A DNA stretch of 64,000 nucleotides, from assembly GCA_900318795.1 (NCBI GenBank), contig ONLU01000001.1, positions 1-64,000 of the forward strand, given 5' to 3'. This DNA is from an uncultured Prevotellaceae bacterium. Lineage in GTDB: Bacteria > Bacteroidota > Bacteroidia > Bacteroidales > Bacteroidaceae. Below the pieces are notes generated by a model that was given only the letters and a program-made list of their open reading frames with translations, was not told the DNA's origin and ran no database searches. The translations under genes and the position numbers were made by a program. Below, in pieces: positions 16,338 to 24,309 of this stretch (within the stretch, counting starts at the first letter, position 1; every line of letters begins with the position of its first letter).

Positions 16338-17546
16338 ATGAATAGGTTTCTTGTCATATTGCTTGTGGCATTAGTTCTGCCAATGTCTGCCCAGAACATT
16401 CGCGGAACGTGGGGTGGAAAACTGGATGCGGGCATGATGAAGCTGGCGTTAGTGTTGCATGTCGACAATGATAGTACCTGTCGGTTGGACAGCCCTGACC
16501 AGGGTGCCAAGGATATAGCTGGACAGGTAGCCTATATCTCAGCTGACTCGATACTCGTCAAGATGCCTAAGTTGGTAGCACTGTATGGTGCCCGGTTGGT
16601 GAACGGTGAGTTGCGAGGCACGTTTGTCCAAGGACTGACAGCACTGCCACTGACGCTGAAACAAGGCTTATTGGTTCGCCATCGACCACAAACTCCACAA
16701 CCACCGTTCCCTTATCAAACAGAAGAAGTAACTTTCGTGAACGAACAGGCTGGGGCAACCTTGGCAGGGACGCTGACTCTGCCTCAAGGCGGGGCGAAGA
16801 CCGTTTTGTTGATGGTGACAGGCAGTGGACAGCAGAATCGTGATGAGGAACTGTTTGGGCATAAGCCTTTTGCGGTGATTGCTGACTATCTGGCTCGTCA
16901 TGGCATTGCCACGTTACGCTATGACGATCGGGCTACAGGGCAGTCAAAGGGCGGTGAGGTAAGGAATGCCACTACGAAAGACTTTGCTGACGATGCCCTG
17001 AAGGGTATAGAATGGTTACGCAAGTCTGGACGATTTGCCAAGGTGGGTGTCTTGGGGCATAGCGAGGGTGCCATGATAGCCTTTATGCTGGGTGCTCAGA
17101 GTAAAGTTGACTTAATCGTTAGCTTGGCTGGCCCAGCGGTCAAGGGTGACAGCCTTTTGCTGGAACAGAACAAAGCCCTGTTGGGTGATAAGGCTAAGGG
17201 CTTGACATTGGAAACTGTTCGGAGCAATGTGACAGCCTTAAAGAAACCATGGTACAGCTTTTTCATTGACTACAATCCCCAACCTGATATTGCCAGGATA
17301 GTATGTCCCGTTCTGGCATTAAATGGCGACAGGGACAGACAGGTCGTGGCTTCTCAGAACTTGGGTGCCTTGCGTCAGTGGTTACCAAAGAATGATTCAA
17401 ACGTCCTCAAAGTGTATCCAGGCTTGAACCACCTCTTTCAGCATTGTCAGACTGGTATGCCTGCAGAGTATGGCGAGATAGAAGAGACCTTCTCGGAAGA
17501 GGTATTGCAAGACATCATGAAATGGATTAACGACTTAAAACTATAA
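16338..17546 (+). CDS. Secreted alpha/beta hydrolase (S33-like)
   Basis: A 402-residue exported hydrolase. After the signal peptide (MNRFLVILLVALVLPMSAQ) there is an N-terminal ~110-residue beta-rich domain. An alpha/beta-hydrolase domain follows, with VLLMVTGSGQQNRDEELFGH (oxyanion region), RYDDRATGQSKG and the nucleophile elbow GHSEGA (Ser242), an Asp in LNGDRDRQV and a C-terminal His in GLNHLFQ. These complete a Ser-Asp-His triad. It could act on an ester or peptide; the substrate is not evident. The gene begins 10 bases after the DUF1648 stop and ends 5 bases before the epimerase gene. Confidence 0.85.
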   Translation: MNRFLVILLVALVLPMSAQNIRGTWGGKLDAGMMKLALVLHVDNDSTCRLDSPDQGAKDIAGQVAYISADSILVKMPKLVALYGARLVNGELRGTFVQGLTALPLTLKQGLLVRHRPQTPQPPFPYQTEEVTFVNEQAGATLAGTLTLPQGGAKTVLLMVTGSGQQNRDEELFGHKPFAVIADYLARHGIATLRYDDRATGQSKGGEVRNATTKDFADDALKGIEWLRKSGRFAKVGVLGHSEGAMIAFMLGAQSKVDLIVSLAGPAVKGDSLLLEQNKALLGDKAKGLTLETVRSNVTALKKPWYSFFIDYNPQPDIARIVCPVLALNGDRDRQVVASQNLGALRQWLPKNDSNVLKVYPGLNHLFQHCQTGMPAEYGEIEETFSEEVLQDIMKWINDLKL

Positions 17547-17551
17547 TAATT

Positions 17552-18406
17552 ATGGTAGAACTAAAGAACGAACTGTTGACCATTCGTGTCGCAGAGAAGG
17601 GAGCTGAGCTTCAGAGTGTGAAAGACAATGAGGGTAGGGAGTATATGTGGCAAGCCGGTCCAGAGTGGCCTCGCCATTCGCCAATATTATTCCCTATTGT
17701 TTGTAGTGTGAACAATGGAACCTATCGTGTCGATGGCAAGGAGTATCATCTGCCCCGTCATGGATTTGCTCGCGACAAGGAGTTTACCCTCATCAGCCAG
17801 ACGGAGGACAAGGTGACCTTTGCCCTTCATGAGTCAGAGGAAACACTGGCTGTGTATCCCTATCGCTTCAACCTCGCCATTACCTATCGTCTGGAGGGTA
17901 ATCACATCCACGTCATCTGGCATGTGGAGAACACGGACAACCAGGAGATTCATTTCCAGATAGGTGGTCATCCGGCTTTCAATCTGCCTGGTGGCAAGAC
18001 GGAGGGTATCATCAAACTGGACAACGAGGACCCTATTGATATTCTGCAAAGCTATGCTGACGGCTCACACGACCTGGTAGACATACCTATGGATGCTGAT
18101 ATGGGCATCTTGGAAGTTACCAAAAGTTTCTTCCGCAACGATAGTGTGAAGATTCACAAGAGCCAGACCCATCGTGCCATGTTGCTGGATACCAATGGCG
18201 AACCTGCTGTCACCGTAGATTATAAGACACCCGTCTGTGCCTTCTGGAGTCCGTTTGGCAAGAATGCACCTTTCGTATGCATAGAACCTTGGTATGGATT
18301 GGGTGACCATCGTGGCTTCAATGGTGAGTTTAAGGACAAACCACTGATGAACCACCTGTTGCCAGGAGCCTCATTCATGTCAAAATATACGATAACGATA
18401 GGTTAG
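17552..18406 (+). CDS. Aldose 1-epimerase family protein (LacX-like)
   Basis: A 284-residue cytoplasmic protein without signal peptide, of the galactose-mutarotase fold. Conserved positions are seen in the His of LPRHGFARDKEF, the second His of IGGHPAFNLP and the Glu of CIEPWYGLGDH, the pattern of LacX-type mutarotases and hexose-6-phosphate epimerases. It probably interconverts alpha and beta anomers of a sugar or sugar phosphate; the exact sugar cannot be read from sequence. It is the last gene of the SPFH-led run and ends at a hairpin shared with rsgA. Confidence 0.88.
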   Translation: MVELKNELLTIRVAEKGAELQSVKDNEGREYMWQAGPEWPRHSPILFPIVCSVNNGTYRVDGKEYHLPRHGFARDKEFTLISQTEDKVTFALHESEETLAVYPYRFNLAITYRLEGNHIHVIWHVENTDNQEIHFQIGGHPAFNLPGGKTEGIIKLDNEDPIDILQSYADGSHDLVDIPMDADMGILEVTKSFFRNDSVKIHKSQTHRAMLLDTNGEPAVTVDYKTPVCAFWSPFGKNAPFVCIEPWYGLGDHRGFNGEFKDKPLMNHLLPGASFMSKYTITIG

Positions 18407-18417
18407 TATAAAAAGAA

Positions 18418-18445
18418 ATCGCGAAGTCTTAGTAGGCTTCGCGAT
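18418..18445. terminator. Bidirectional terminator overlapping the rsgA stop
   Basis: ATCGCGAAG (18418-18426) and CTTCGCGAT (18437-18445) form a 9-bp stem with a 10-base loop that contains the rsgA stop codon. T-rich sequence follows on both strands. It serves the convergent epimerase and rsgA transcripts. Confidence 0.8.
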
Positions 18446-19361
18446 ATTTGTTTTCGTCCTTGTCTTCGAGCATGGAGAGATACGACTGGTAGCGGCTTTG
18501 GGCGATGTAGTGGTCTTCCACAGCCTTGAGAACGGCACAACCCGGCTCATGGGTGTGGGTACAGTCACTAAAGCGGCATTGTTTGGAGAACTCAAATATC
18601 TCTTTGAAATAGCTGGTCAACTCCTCGCGCTCCATGTCGAAGGTGCCAAAGCCCTTGATGCCAGGGGTGTCGATGAGCCAGGATCGGGTGTCGACAGGGG
18701 AACCGTCGACTGGTATCATCTCAGAGAATGTGGTAGTGTGCATGCCTGTCTGATGGGCATCGCTGATGTCTGCCACACGTTGGTTGGCTGTGGGTACGAG
18801 CCTGTTGATGATGGTCGACTTGCCCACACCGCTGTTGCCACTTAGCAAGGTGATCTTGCCCTCCAACAGCGGACGTAATTCCTCTATGCCATCGCCTCGT
18901 TCAGCTGAGATGGCCCTACACTCGTAGCCGATGGTCTCGTAGAGCTGAATCATCATCTGCTGATAGTGTAGCTCGTCGTCAGAAAGCAGGTCCGTCTTGT
19001 TGAAAATGAGGATGACAGGCACACGATAAGCCTCTGCTGAAGCCAGAAAGCGGTCGATGAAAGTTGTTGACGTCTCCGGCTTGCTGACAGTGACGACCAG
19101 CAGTGCCTGGTCAACGTTAGCCGCCAGGATATGGCTCTGCTTGGAGAGGTTGATGCTTTTGCGGATGATGTAGTTGCGACGGTCTTCTATCTCTATGATA
19201 AATCCGTCCTTAACTTCCACCCTGTCGCCAACAGCAATCGGGTTGGTGCTTCGTATGCCACGCAGGCGGAAGTTGCCTTTAATTTTACAATCGGCAGTCA
19301 GCCCATCGTCCATAAGGACGGTGTACCAACTGCCGGTATTCTTGATGACTAAGCCTTTCAA
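18429..19361 (-). CDS. rsgA: Ribosome small-subunit GTPase RsgA
   Basis: Circularly permuted GTPase that checks late 30S ribosome assembly. The 310-residue protein has an N-terminal OB fold, then the permuted G motifs: NKTDLL (G4), GNSGVGKST (G1, P-loop) and DTPGIKGFG (G3). It ends with the zinc-binding cluster in [14 protein letters not shown]. It starts 21 bases after the frr stop and is very likely co-transcribed with it. The short gap holds AT-rich sequence with repeated TCAA-type words. Its own stop codon is inside the terminator hairpin. Confidence 0.95.
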   Translation of the reverse strand: MKGLVIKNTGSWYTVLMDDGLTADCKIKGNFRLRGIRSTNPIAVGDRVEVKDGFIIEIEDRRNYIIRKSINLSKQSHILAANVDQALLVVTVSKPETSTTFIDRFLASAEAYRVPVILIFNKTDLLSDDELHYQQMMIQLYETIGYECRAISAERGDGIEELRPLLEGKITLLSGNSGVGKSTIINRLVPTANQRVADISDAHQTGMHTTTFSEMIPVDGSPVDTRSWLIDTPGIKGFGTFDMEREELTSYFKEIFEFSKQCRFSDCTHTHEPGCAVLKAVEDHYIAQSRYQSYLSMLEDKDENKYREAY

Positions 19362-19382
19362 TTGTCAACGATCAATGGTCAA

Positions 19383-19943
19383 CTAAACCGTCATGATTTC
19401 CTTGTTCTTGGCCTCCATCAGGCTGTCAAGTTTTTTAATGTACTTGTCGTGCAACTTCTGCAGTTCCAGTTCGGCGTCCTTCTCGTTGTCTTCGGAGAGT
19501 CCGTCCTTGATGGCTTTCTTTAGTTTGTCCTTGATGTCCGCACGAACGTTGCGCACCTCGACCTTGGCTTTCTCGGCAATCTTGTTGCACTGCTTCACCA
19601 AGTCACGACGACGCTCCTCAGTAGGCTGGGGGATGCCCAGACGGATAATCTCGCCGTTGTTCTCAGGGGTGATGCCTACATCACTGTCCATAATGGCCTT
19701 CTCAATGTCGCGAATCTGCTTTCTGTCCCAAGGCTTGATGGCAATGGTGCGTGCATCGGGAGTCGAGATGTTTGCTACTTGGTTCAGGGGAACTTTCTGT
19801 CCGTAGGACTCTACTCTGACACCGCTCAGAATGGCTACGTTGGCACGTCCGGCACGAACTCTGTTCAGCTCTTCTTCAAGGTACATGGCGGCCATTTCCA
19901 TGCGCTCCTCAGCTGCGGATAATGTTTCTTTTATGTCAATCAT
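19383..19943 (-). CDS. frr: Ribosome recycling factor
   Basis: Splits post-termination ribosomes together with EF-G. The 186-residue protein begins MIDIKETLSAAEERMEMA and has the conserved RVRAGRANVAILSGVRVESY segment and GIPQPTEERRRDLVKQ. A longer frame upstream to 20189 is antisense to the kinase gene and its promoter and is not real. The gene has its own promoter at 19972-20001, back to back with the promoter of the kinase operon, and is followed by rsgA. Confidence 0.96.
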   Translation of the reverse strand: MIDIKETLSAAEERMEMAAMYLEEELNRVRAGRANVAILSGVRVESYGQKVPLNQVANISTPDARTIAIKPWDRKQIRDIEKAIMDSDVGITPENNGEIIRLGIPQPTEERRRDLVKQCNKIAEKAKVEVRNVRADIKDKLKKAIKDGLSEDNEKDAELELQKLHDKYIKKLDSLMEAKNKEIMTV

Positions 19944-19971
19944 ATCTTTAGTTATTTGATTTTTCTTCCGC

Positions 19972-20001
19972 CAAAGGTACGAATAAGTGAGTAAAAAACA
20001 A
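19972..20001 (-). promoter_or_regulatory. frr-rsgA promoter
   Basis: Minus strand TACCTTTG (19979-19972), TTG at 20001-19999, 19-base spacer. The leader is about 25 bases before the frr ATG. Confidence 0.8.
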
Positions 20002-20019
20002 AATAAAATCAAGAAAAAT

Positions 20020-20050
20020 TTGGAAGATGACTTATTTTTCCCTATCTTTG
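20020..20050 (+). promoter_or_regulatory. Promoter of the four-kinase operon
   Basis: TTG at 20020-20022 and TATCTTTG at 20043-20050 with a 20-base spacer, about 40 bases ahead of the ATG at 20092. It is the only consensus promoter found ahead of the four kinase genes. Confidence 0.8.
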
Positions 20051-20091
20051 TACCCATATTATGCCAATTATTCAATAACGAAACCTTATCT

Positions 20092-22176
20092 ATGGATTTG
20101 AATATATTCCTGTCTGCACAGACAGATGCAGTGAGGCAAGCCTTTAATCCGGACCACATTGTCGTGTATCTGGCGGCAGCTTTCCTCATTAGTGTTTTTG
20201 TCCTATTGTTTTATAATAGATTGTATGTCTTAAAAGAAGAAGATGCTAAACTGAAGAACCTGAGTTCGAACGGTCGTCTGGCATTGGTGTTGCAGTCGGG
20301 CAATCTCAGCTTGTGGTTGTATGATGTTGTCAGCCGCCACTATATCGTGCTGTCAGAAACTGGCGAGTATGAGAAAGAGTACAACCCTGTAGAGTTTTCT
20401 GAGTTCTACCATTTGGATGATTTCGAACGGATGCGCAAAGAGGTGTTTGACATTTGCGAAGGCCGTAGCAGTTCATCGTCCGTGTCGTTGAGAAGTAATC
20501 CCAGAAAACGTGGTCTGCAGGGCTTCTATGAAGTCAAGCTTTCCATCGCAGAAACTGATGCCGATGGTAAGGTGAAAAGCCTGCTTGGAGTACAGCACGA
20601 CGTAACGGACGTGGAAGAGAAAAAACAGAAGGTTGCCAAGCTGCTGATGCGCTACCATACTGTGTTTAACACTTCACTAGTGGATATGGTTTACTATGAT
20701 GCCAATGGCGTCATGTGCGACATCAACGAGAAAGCCTGTCGCACCTTTAAAGTCCCAGACCGCGACTTTTTGTTGAGTCGCACATTACTGCTGAAGGACA
20801 ATCCGTTCTTTAGTAACGTCGACTTTGAACATCTGGAGGACACCCGAGCTACGTCAGTCATTGACTTCAAAGACTATCAGGATGAGCGCTATCAGACCAA
20901 GGCGTTGGGCTTGGTGGGTAAGATGTATTATGAGTCGACAATTAATCCCATCCGCAATGAACAGGGCCAACTGGAAGGTGTCTATATGGCAGGACGCAAT
21001 GTGACGGAGATGGTTAACTCGTATCACCGCATGCAGGAAGGTGTCCGACAGTTGCGTCGGGTTAATGAAGACATACAGAACTATATCAACAACATCAATT
21101 ATGCGCTCCGTGTGAGTGCCGTACGACTGGTAAACTATTTCCCGGATTCCTATACGCTGGAAGTTTCCGATGATGTCAATGTCAAGCAACTGAAGTTATC
21201 TCAGTTGCGTTGTATCCGTCTGGCAACACCTCGTTTCCGTAGGACGGTGTCCAGTATGCTGAATCGTATGGACCACTTGACAAACTATCTGATCCAAGAA
21301 ACCATAGAGACTGAGATCCGCGACAAAAAAGGCAGGCAGATATGGTTGATGTTCAATCTGGTGCCGCTGAAAAACAGCCAGGGACGTGTGGTGCGCTATT
21401 TCGGTCTGTGTCGGAATATGACCGATATGGTGGAGACGGAGCAACGGCTGGCAGTTGAAACACAGAAAGCCCAGGAGACGGAGTTGCTCAAACAGTCGTT
21501 CCTGACTAATATGAGCTATGAAATACGTACCCCGCTGAACACGGTGGTAGGTTTTGCTGAATTGTTCGAAGCCGAGCACGACCCGGCAGACGAGCCCATC
21601 TTCGTGGAGGAAATAAAACGTAACTCAAACTCGCTGTTAGGACTCGTCAACGACATTCTGTTCCTGTCGCGTCTGGATGCCAACATGGAGGTGTACAACA
21701 AGGTCGATATAGATTTTGCCCTCATCTTTGACAGTCATTGTCAGATGGGCTGGAGCGGTGTAGGTCCGAACGTGAAGACCGTCGTGGAGAATCCTTATGT
21801 GCACCTGGTGGTGAATATCGACCAAGAACATCTTGGCAAGGTCATTGAAAGACTTTGCATGAATGCCGTCAACTATACTCGGGATGGCTTCATACGAGCC
21901 AAGTATGAATATCGTCATGGCGAGTTGACCATCAGTATTGAGGATACAGGCCTTGGTGTCGACGAGAAAACTCTGCCACACGTCTTCGAGCGGTTTGTCC
22001 GCAATCAGGAAGACGCCCTTTGTGGAACGGGCCTCGACCTGCCTATTGTGCAACAGTTGGTAAAACAGATGGGAGGCAATATCGATATACAGTCTGAGGC
22101 GGGCAAGGGAACTACCTTCTGGATTACCATTCCCTGTGAAGCCAAGAGTATTGAGATGAAACGTGAAATCATTTAA
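20092..22176 (+). CDS. Sensor histidine kinase homologue A, H-box His replaced by Tyr
   Basis: A 694-residue inner-membrane protein: one transmembrane segment near residues 22-42 with almost no periplasmic part, two or three PAS-like domains (~55-450; for example VFNTSLVDMVYYDANGVMCD), then a HisKA-like region and a HATPase_c domain. The H-box reads SFLTNMSYEIRTPLNTVVGF: the phospho-accepting His is Tyr476 (codon TAT at 21517-21519). The ATPase motifs look intact: N-box MNAVNYT, G1 EDTGLGV, F-box ERFVRN, G2 GTGLDLPIV. It probably cannot autophosphorylate in the normal way but may bind ATP and pair with the next kinase, whose gene begins 18 bases later. I start at MDLNIF because upstream codons cover the promoter. 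Confidence 0.88.
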   Translation: MDLNIFLSAQTDAVRQAFNPDHIVVYLAAAFLISVFVLLFYNRLYVLKEEDAKLKNLSSNGRLALVLQSGNLSLWLYDVVSRHYIVLSETGEYEKEYNPVEFSEFYHLDDFERMRKEVFDICEGRSSSSSVSLRSNPRKRGLQGFYEVKLSIAETDADGKVKSLLGVQHDVTDVEEKKQKVAKLLMRYHTVFNTSLVDMVYYDANGVMCDINEKACRTFKVPDRDFLLSRTLLLKDNPFFSNVDFEHLEDTRATSVIDFKDYQDERYQTKALGLVGKMYYESTINPIRNEQGQLEGVYMAGRNVTEMVNSYHRMQEGVRQLRRVNEDIQNYINNINYALRVSAVRLVNYFPDSYTLEVSDDVNVKQLKLSQLRCIRLATPRFRRTVSSMLNRMDHLTNYLIQETIETEIRDKKGRQIWLMFNLVPLKNSQGRVVRYFGLCRNMTDMVETEQRLAVETQKAQETELLKQSFLTNMSYEIRTPLNTVVGFAELFEAEHDPADEPIFVEEIKRNSNSLLGLVNDILFLSRLDANMEVYNKVDIDFALIFDSHCQMGWSGVGPNVKTVVENPYVHLVVNIDQEHLGKVIERLCMNAVNYTRDGFIRAKYEYRHGELTISIEDTGLGVDEKTLPHVFERFVRNQEDALCGTGLDLPIVQQLVKQMGGNIDIQSEAGKGTTFWITIPCEAKSIEMKREII

Positions 22177-22194
22177 TCTAAAAGGAACTGACCT

Positions 22195-24300
22195 ATGGCA
22201 TATCATATTTCTCTATTTCTCTATTCTTCAATCTGTCAGTCTCTTCATCTCTCCACAGAGAGCACTCCCCAGTTTATGCCATTGATGATGTTGTTTTTGA
22301 TTGTCGTGGTATTTATTGTTGTATTGGTTTCCAACCGCATGATACTTCGACGTGTCAGACAGCGAATAGCCAAGATTGACTTCACGACAGCAATGATGCA
22401 GAAAGCTGTGGAGACAAGTGAGAACGAGGTCGTGCGTTACGACTTGAGCCATCGTTATATCTACCGTCTCTTTGGTAGCATGTTCCCTGAAGAGGGCGTC
22501 ACCGTTGACGAGTGGAAGAGCCATGTCCATCCAGATGATTTGGAAGAAACGCTTGAGTGGTTTCGTCAGATTATATACGGAGGCTTGAAGCGTGCCGAGT
22601 TCTATTACCGGTGGAACTTTGATTTTACCGGTCGCCATCCCCAATGGGGTTATCTGCACAATATCAGTGTGCCTGAATATCAGAAAGACGGCAAGTGCCT
22701 TGTCAACATCATTAGCACCTTGAAAGATGAGACCAAGCAACAGCAACAGGAAGAAGATGAACAGAAATTGACCCAGAGGTACAAACTAATCTTCGAGAAT
22801 TCTATTATCGGGCTTTCCTTCTATACTCCTGACGGCTGGTTGATGGATGCCAACAAGATGATGCGTGACATCTGTCATTTTGATAAGGACGATTTTGACG
22901 AGTTCTTCTCGCATACAAATCTGTTCGACCAGTCGCCCTTCCGCGAGTGTTGCAATAAGGAAAATCTGGAGGAACTCTGGATTTGTCATCAGAGTATTGT
23001 GCCCGAGCGAGACATACGCGACTATCTGGAAACCCGTCTGCATCCCATTCGTAATGATGAAGGGCAGGTTGTCTATCTGGCTATTGCCACCCGTAATGTT
23101 TCCCAGGAGCGTGAGATGTATTTGCAGGCCAAGCTCAACGATGTCCAGATACAGCAGGCCAACGAGAAAATCAGAGCCTACGAGGAGGAACTGAACTTCA
23201 TGATGGAAGCGTGTGAGATGCGCGTGTGGAGAGCGTCTTTTGCAGAACGAAAGGTGTACTTCTACAAGGGCTTGAGCAAGGTTGAACGTGAGTTGACCTT
23301 TGACGAATATAAGTCTTATTTCTTCGAGGACTCAAGTCAGGTGGCAAGTTACTTTGACAACCCCGAGGAGTATTTCTGTAAACCAGCGTCCTACCTATGT
23401 CATATGCGACCGGTTTTCCATGAGGCCAGTGAAGTGGAGTGGAATCAGATTGATAATATTCCTGTCTTTGATGACGATGGAACACTGACAGGGTGTTTCG
23501 GCTTGATCAGGAATATTACCAATATGATGCAAAAGCAGGAGAAGCTGAAGCAGGAGACGGAACGCGCCAACGATTCTGGCCGTCTGAAGTCTGTCTTCCT
23601 GGCCAATATGACCCACGAAATCCGCACCCCGCTCAATGCCATCGTGGGATTCTCGGACCTGTTGCAAGCCATTGAATCACCTGACGACAAGCGCGAAATG
23701 ATTCGAGTTATCCACAATAACTGCGACATGCTGCTGCGTCTTATCAATGACATATTGGTACTCTCTAATTTCGATGCCAATGTGATGCAGCTAATACCTG
23801 CCAAGGTCGATTTCTCTCATGAGTTTGACGACATCTGCCAGTCGCTCCAGCAGCGTGTGCAGGAACCTGGTGTGGAGTTCCAGAAGGATAACCCTATGCC
23901 TTCGTTGATAGTTAACATGGACAATGGGCGCATCCAGCAGGTCATTACCAATTTTGTCACCAATGCCGTCAAATATACCCATCAGGGACACATCCGCGTG
24001 GGCTATCGTCTGGAGTCCTCCAGCTCTCTCTCCGATACCCCCACTTCAGATTCCGAACCACAGAGTTACTCTCTTTACGTCTATTGCGAGGATACGGGCT
24101 CTGGTATTCCCAAGGAAAAGCAAGCAGCCATCTTTGAGCGTTTCGTCAAGTTGAATGACTACATTCAGGGTACAGGACTGGGATTGTCTATTTGCAAGAC
24201 CATTGTCGAGAAGTGTGGCGGAGAGATAGGTGTCGAGAGTGAAGTAGGGAAAGGCTCTACTTTCTGGTTCAGAATACCCGTTCAAATTCTAGAAGAATAA
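22195..24300 (+). CDS. PAS-domain sensor histidine kinase B
   Basis: A 701-residue membrane kinase with one hydrophobic segment (~27-48), three PAS-like domains and a complete catalytic core. The H-box is [20 protein letters not shown] with His474 (CAC at 23614-23616). The N-box is [12 protein letters not shown]1 EDTGSGIP, and G2 [16 protein letters not shown] 2 contains [20 protein letters not shown], and all three PAS-like domains lie on the cytoplasmic side. It should autophosphorylate on His, but no receiver domain is fused and no response regulator is nearby. It closely resembles the fourth kinase (27117-29858) in the core and PAS regions. The start is the ATG 18 bases after the previous stop; a shorter start at the MPLMML segment is possible. 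Confidence 0.9.
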   Translation: MAYHISLFLYSSICQSLHLSTESTPQFMPLMMLFLIVVVFIVVLVSNRMILRRVRQRIAKIDFTTAMMQKAVETSENEVVRYDLSHRYIYRLFGSMFPEEGVTVDEWKSHVHPDDLEETLEWFRQIIYGGLKRAEFYYRWNFDFTGRHPQWGYLHNISVPEYQKDGKCLVNIISTLKDETKQQQQEEDEQKLTQRYKLIFENSIIGLSFYTPDGWLMDANKMMRDICHFDKDDFDEFFSHTNLFDQSPFRECCNKENLEELWICHQSIVPERDIRDYLETRLHPIRNDEGQVVYLAIATRNVSQEREMYLQAKLNDVQIQQANEKIRAYEEELNFMMEACEMRVWRASFAERKVYFYKGLSKVERELTFDEYKSYFFEDSSQVASYFDNPEEYFCKPASYLCHMRPVFHEASEVEWNQIDNIPVFDDDGTLTGCFGLIRNITNMMQKQEKLKQETERANDSGRLKSVFLANMTHEIRTPLNAIVGFSDLLQAIESPDDKREMIRVIHNNCDMLLRLINDILVLSNFDANVMQLIPAKVDFSHEFDDICQSLQQRVQEPGVEFQKDNPMPSLIVNMDNGRIQQVITNFVTNAVKYTHQGHIRVGYRLESSSSLSDTPTSDSEPQSYSLYVYCEDTGSGIPKEKQAAIFERFVKLNDYIQGTGLGLSICKTIVEKCGGEIGVESEVGKGSTFWFRIPVQILEE

Positions 24301-24309
24301 AACAATGCT

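Noticed and set aside
19944..20189. 82-residue extension of ribosome recycling factor
   Set aside because: It crosses the frr promoter, the divergent kinase promoter and the kinase coding start; family members begin at MIDIKE.
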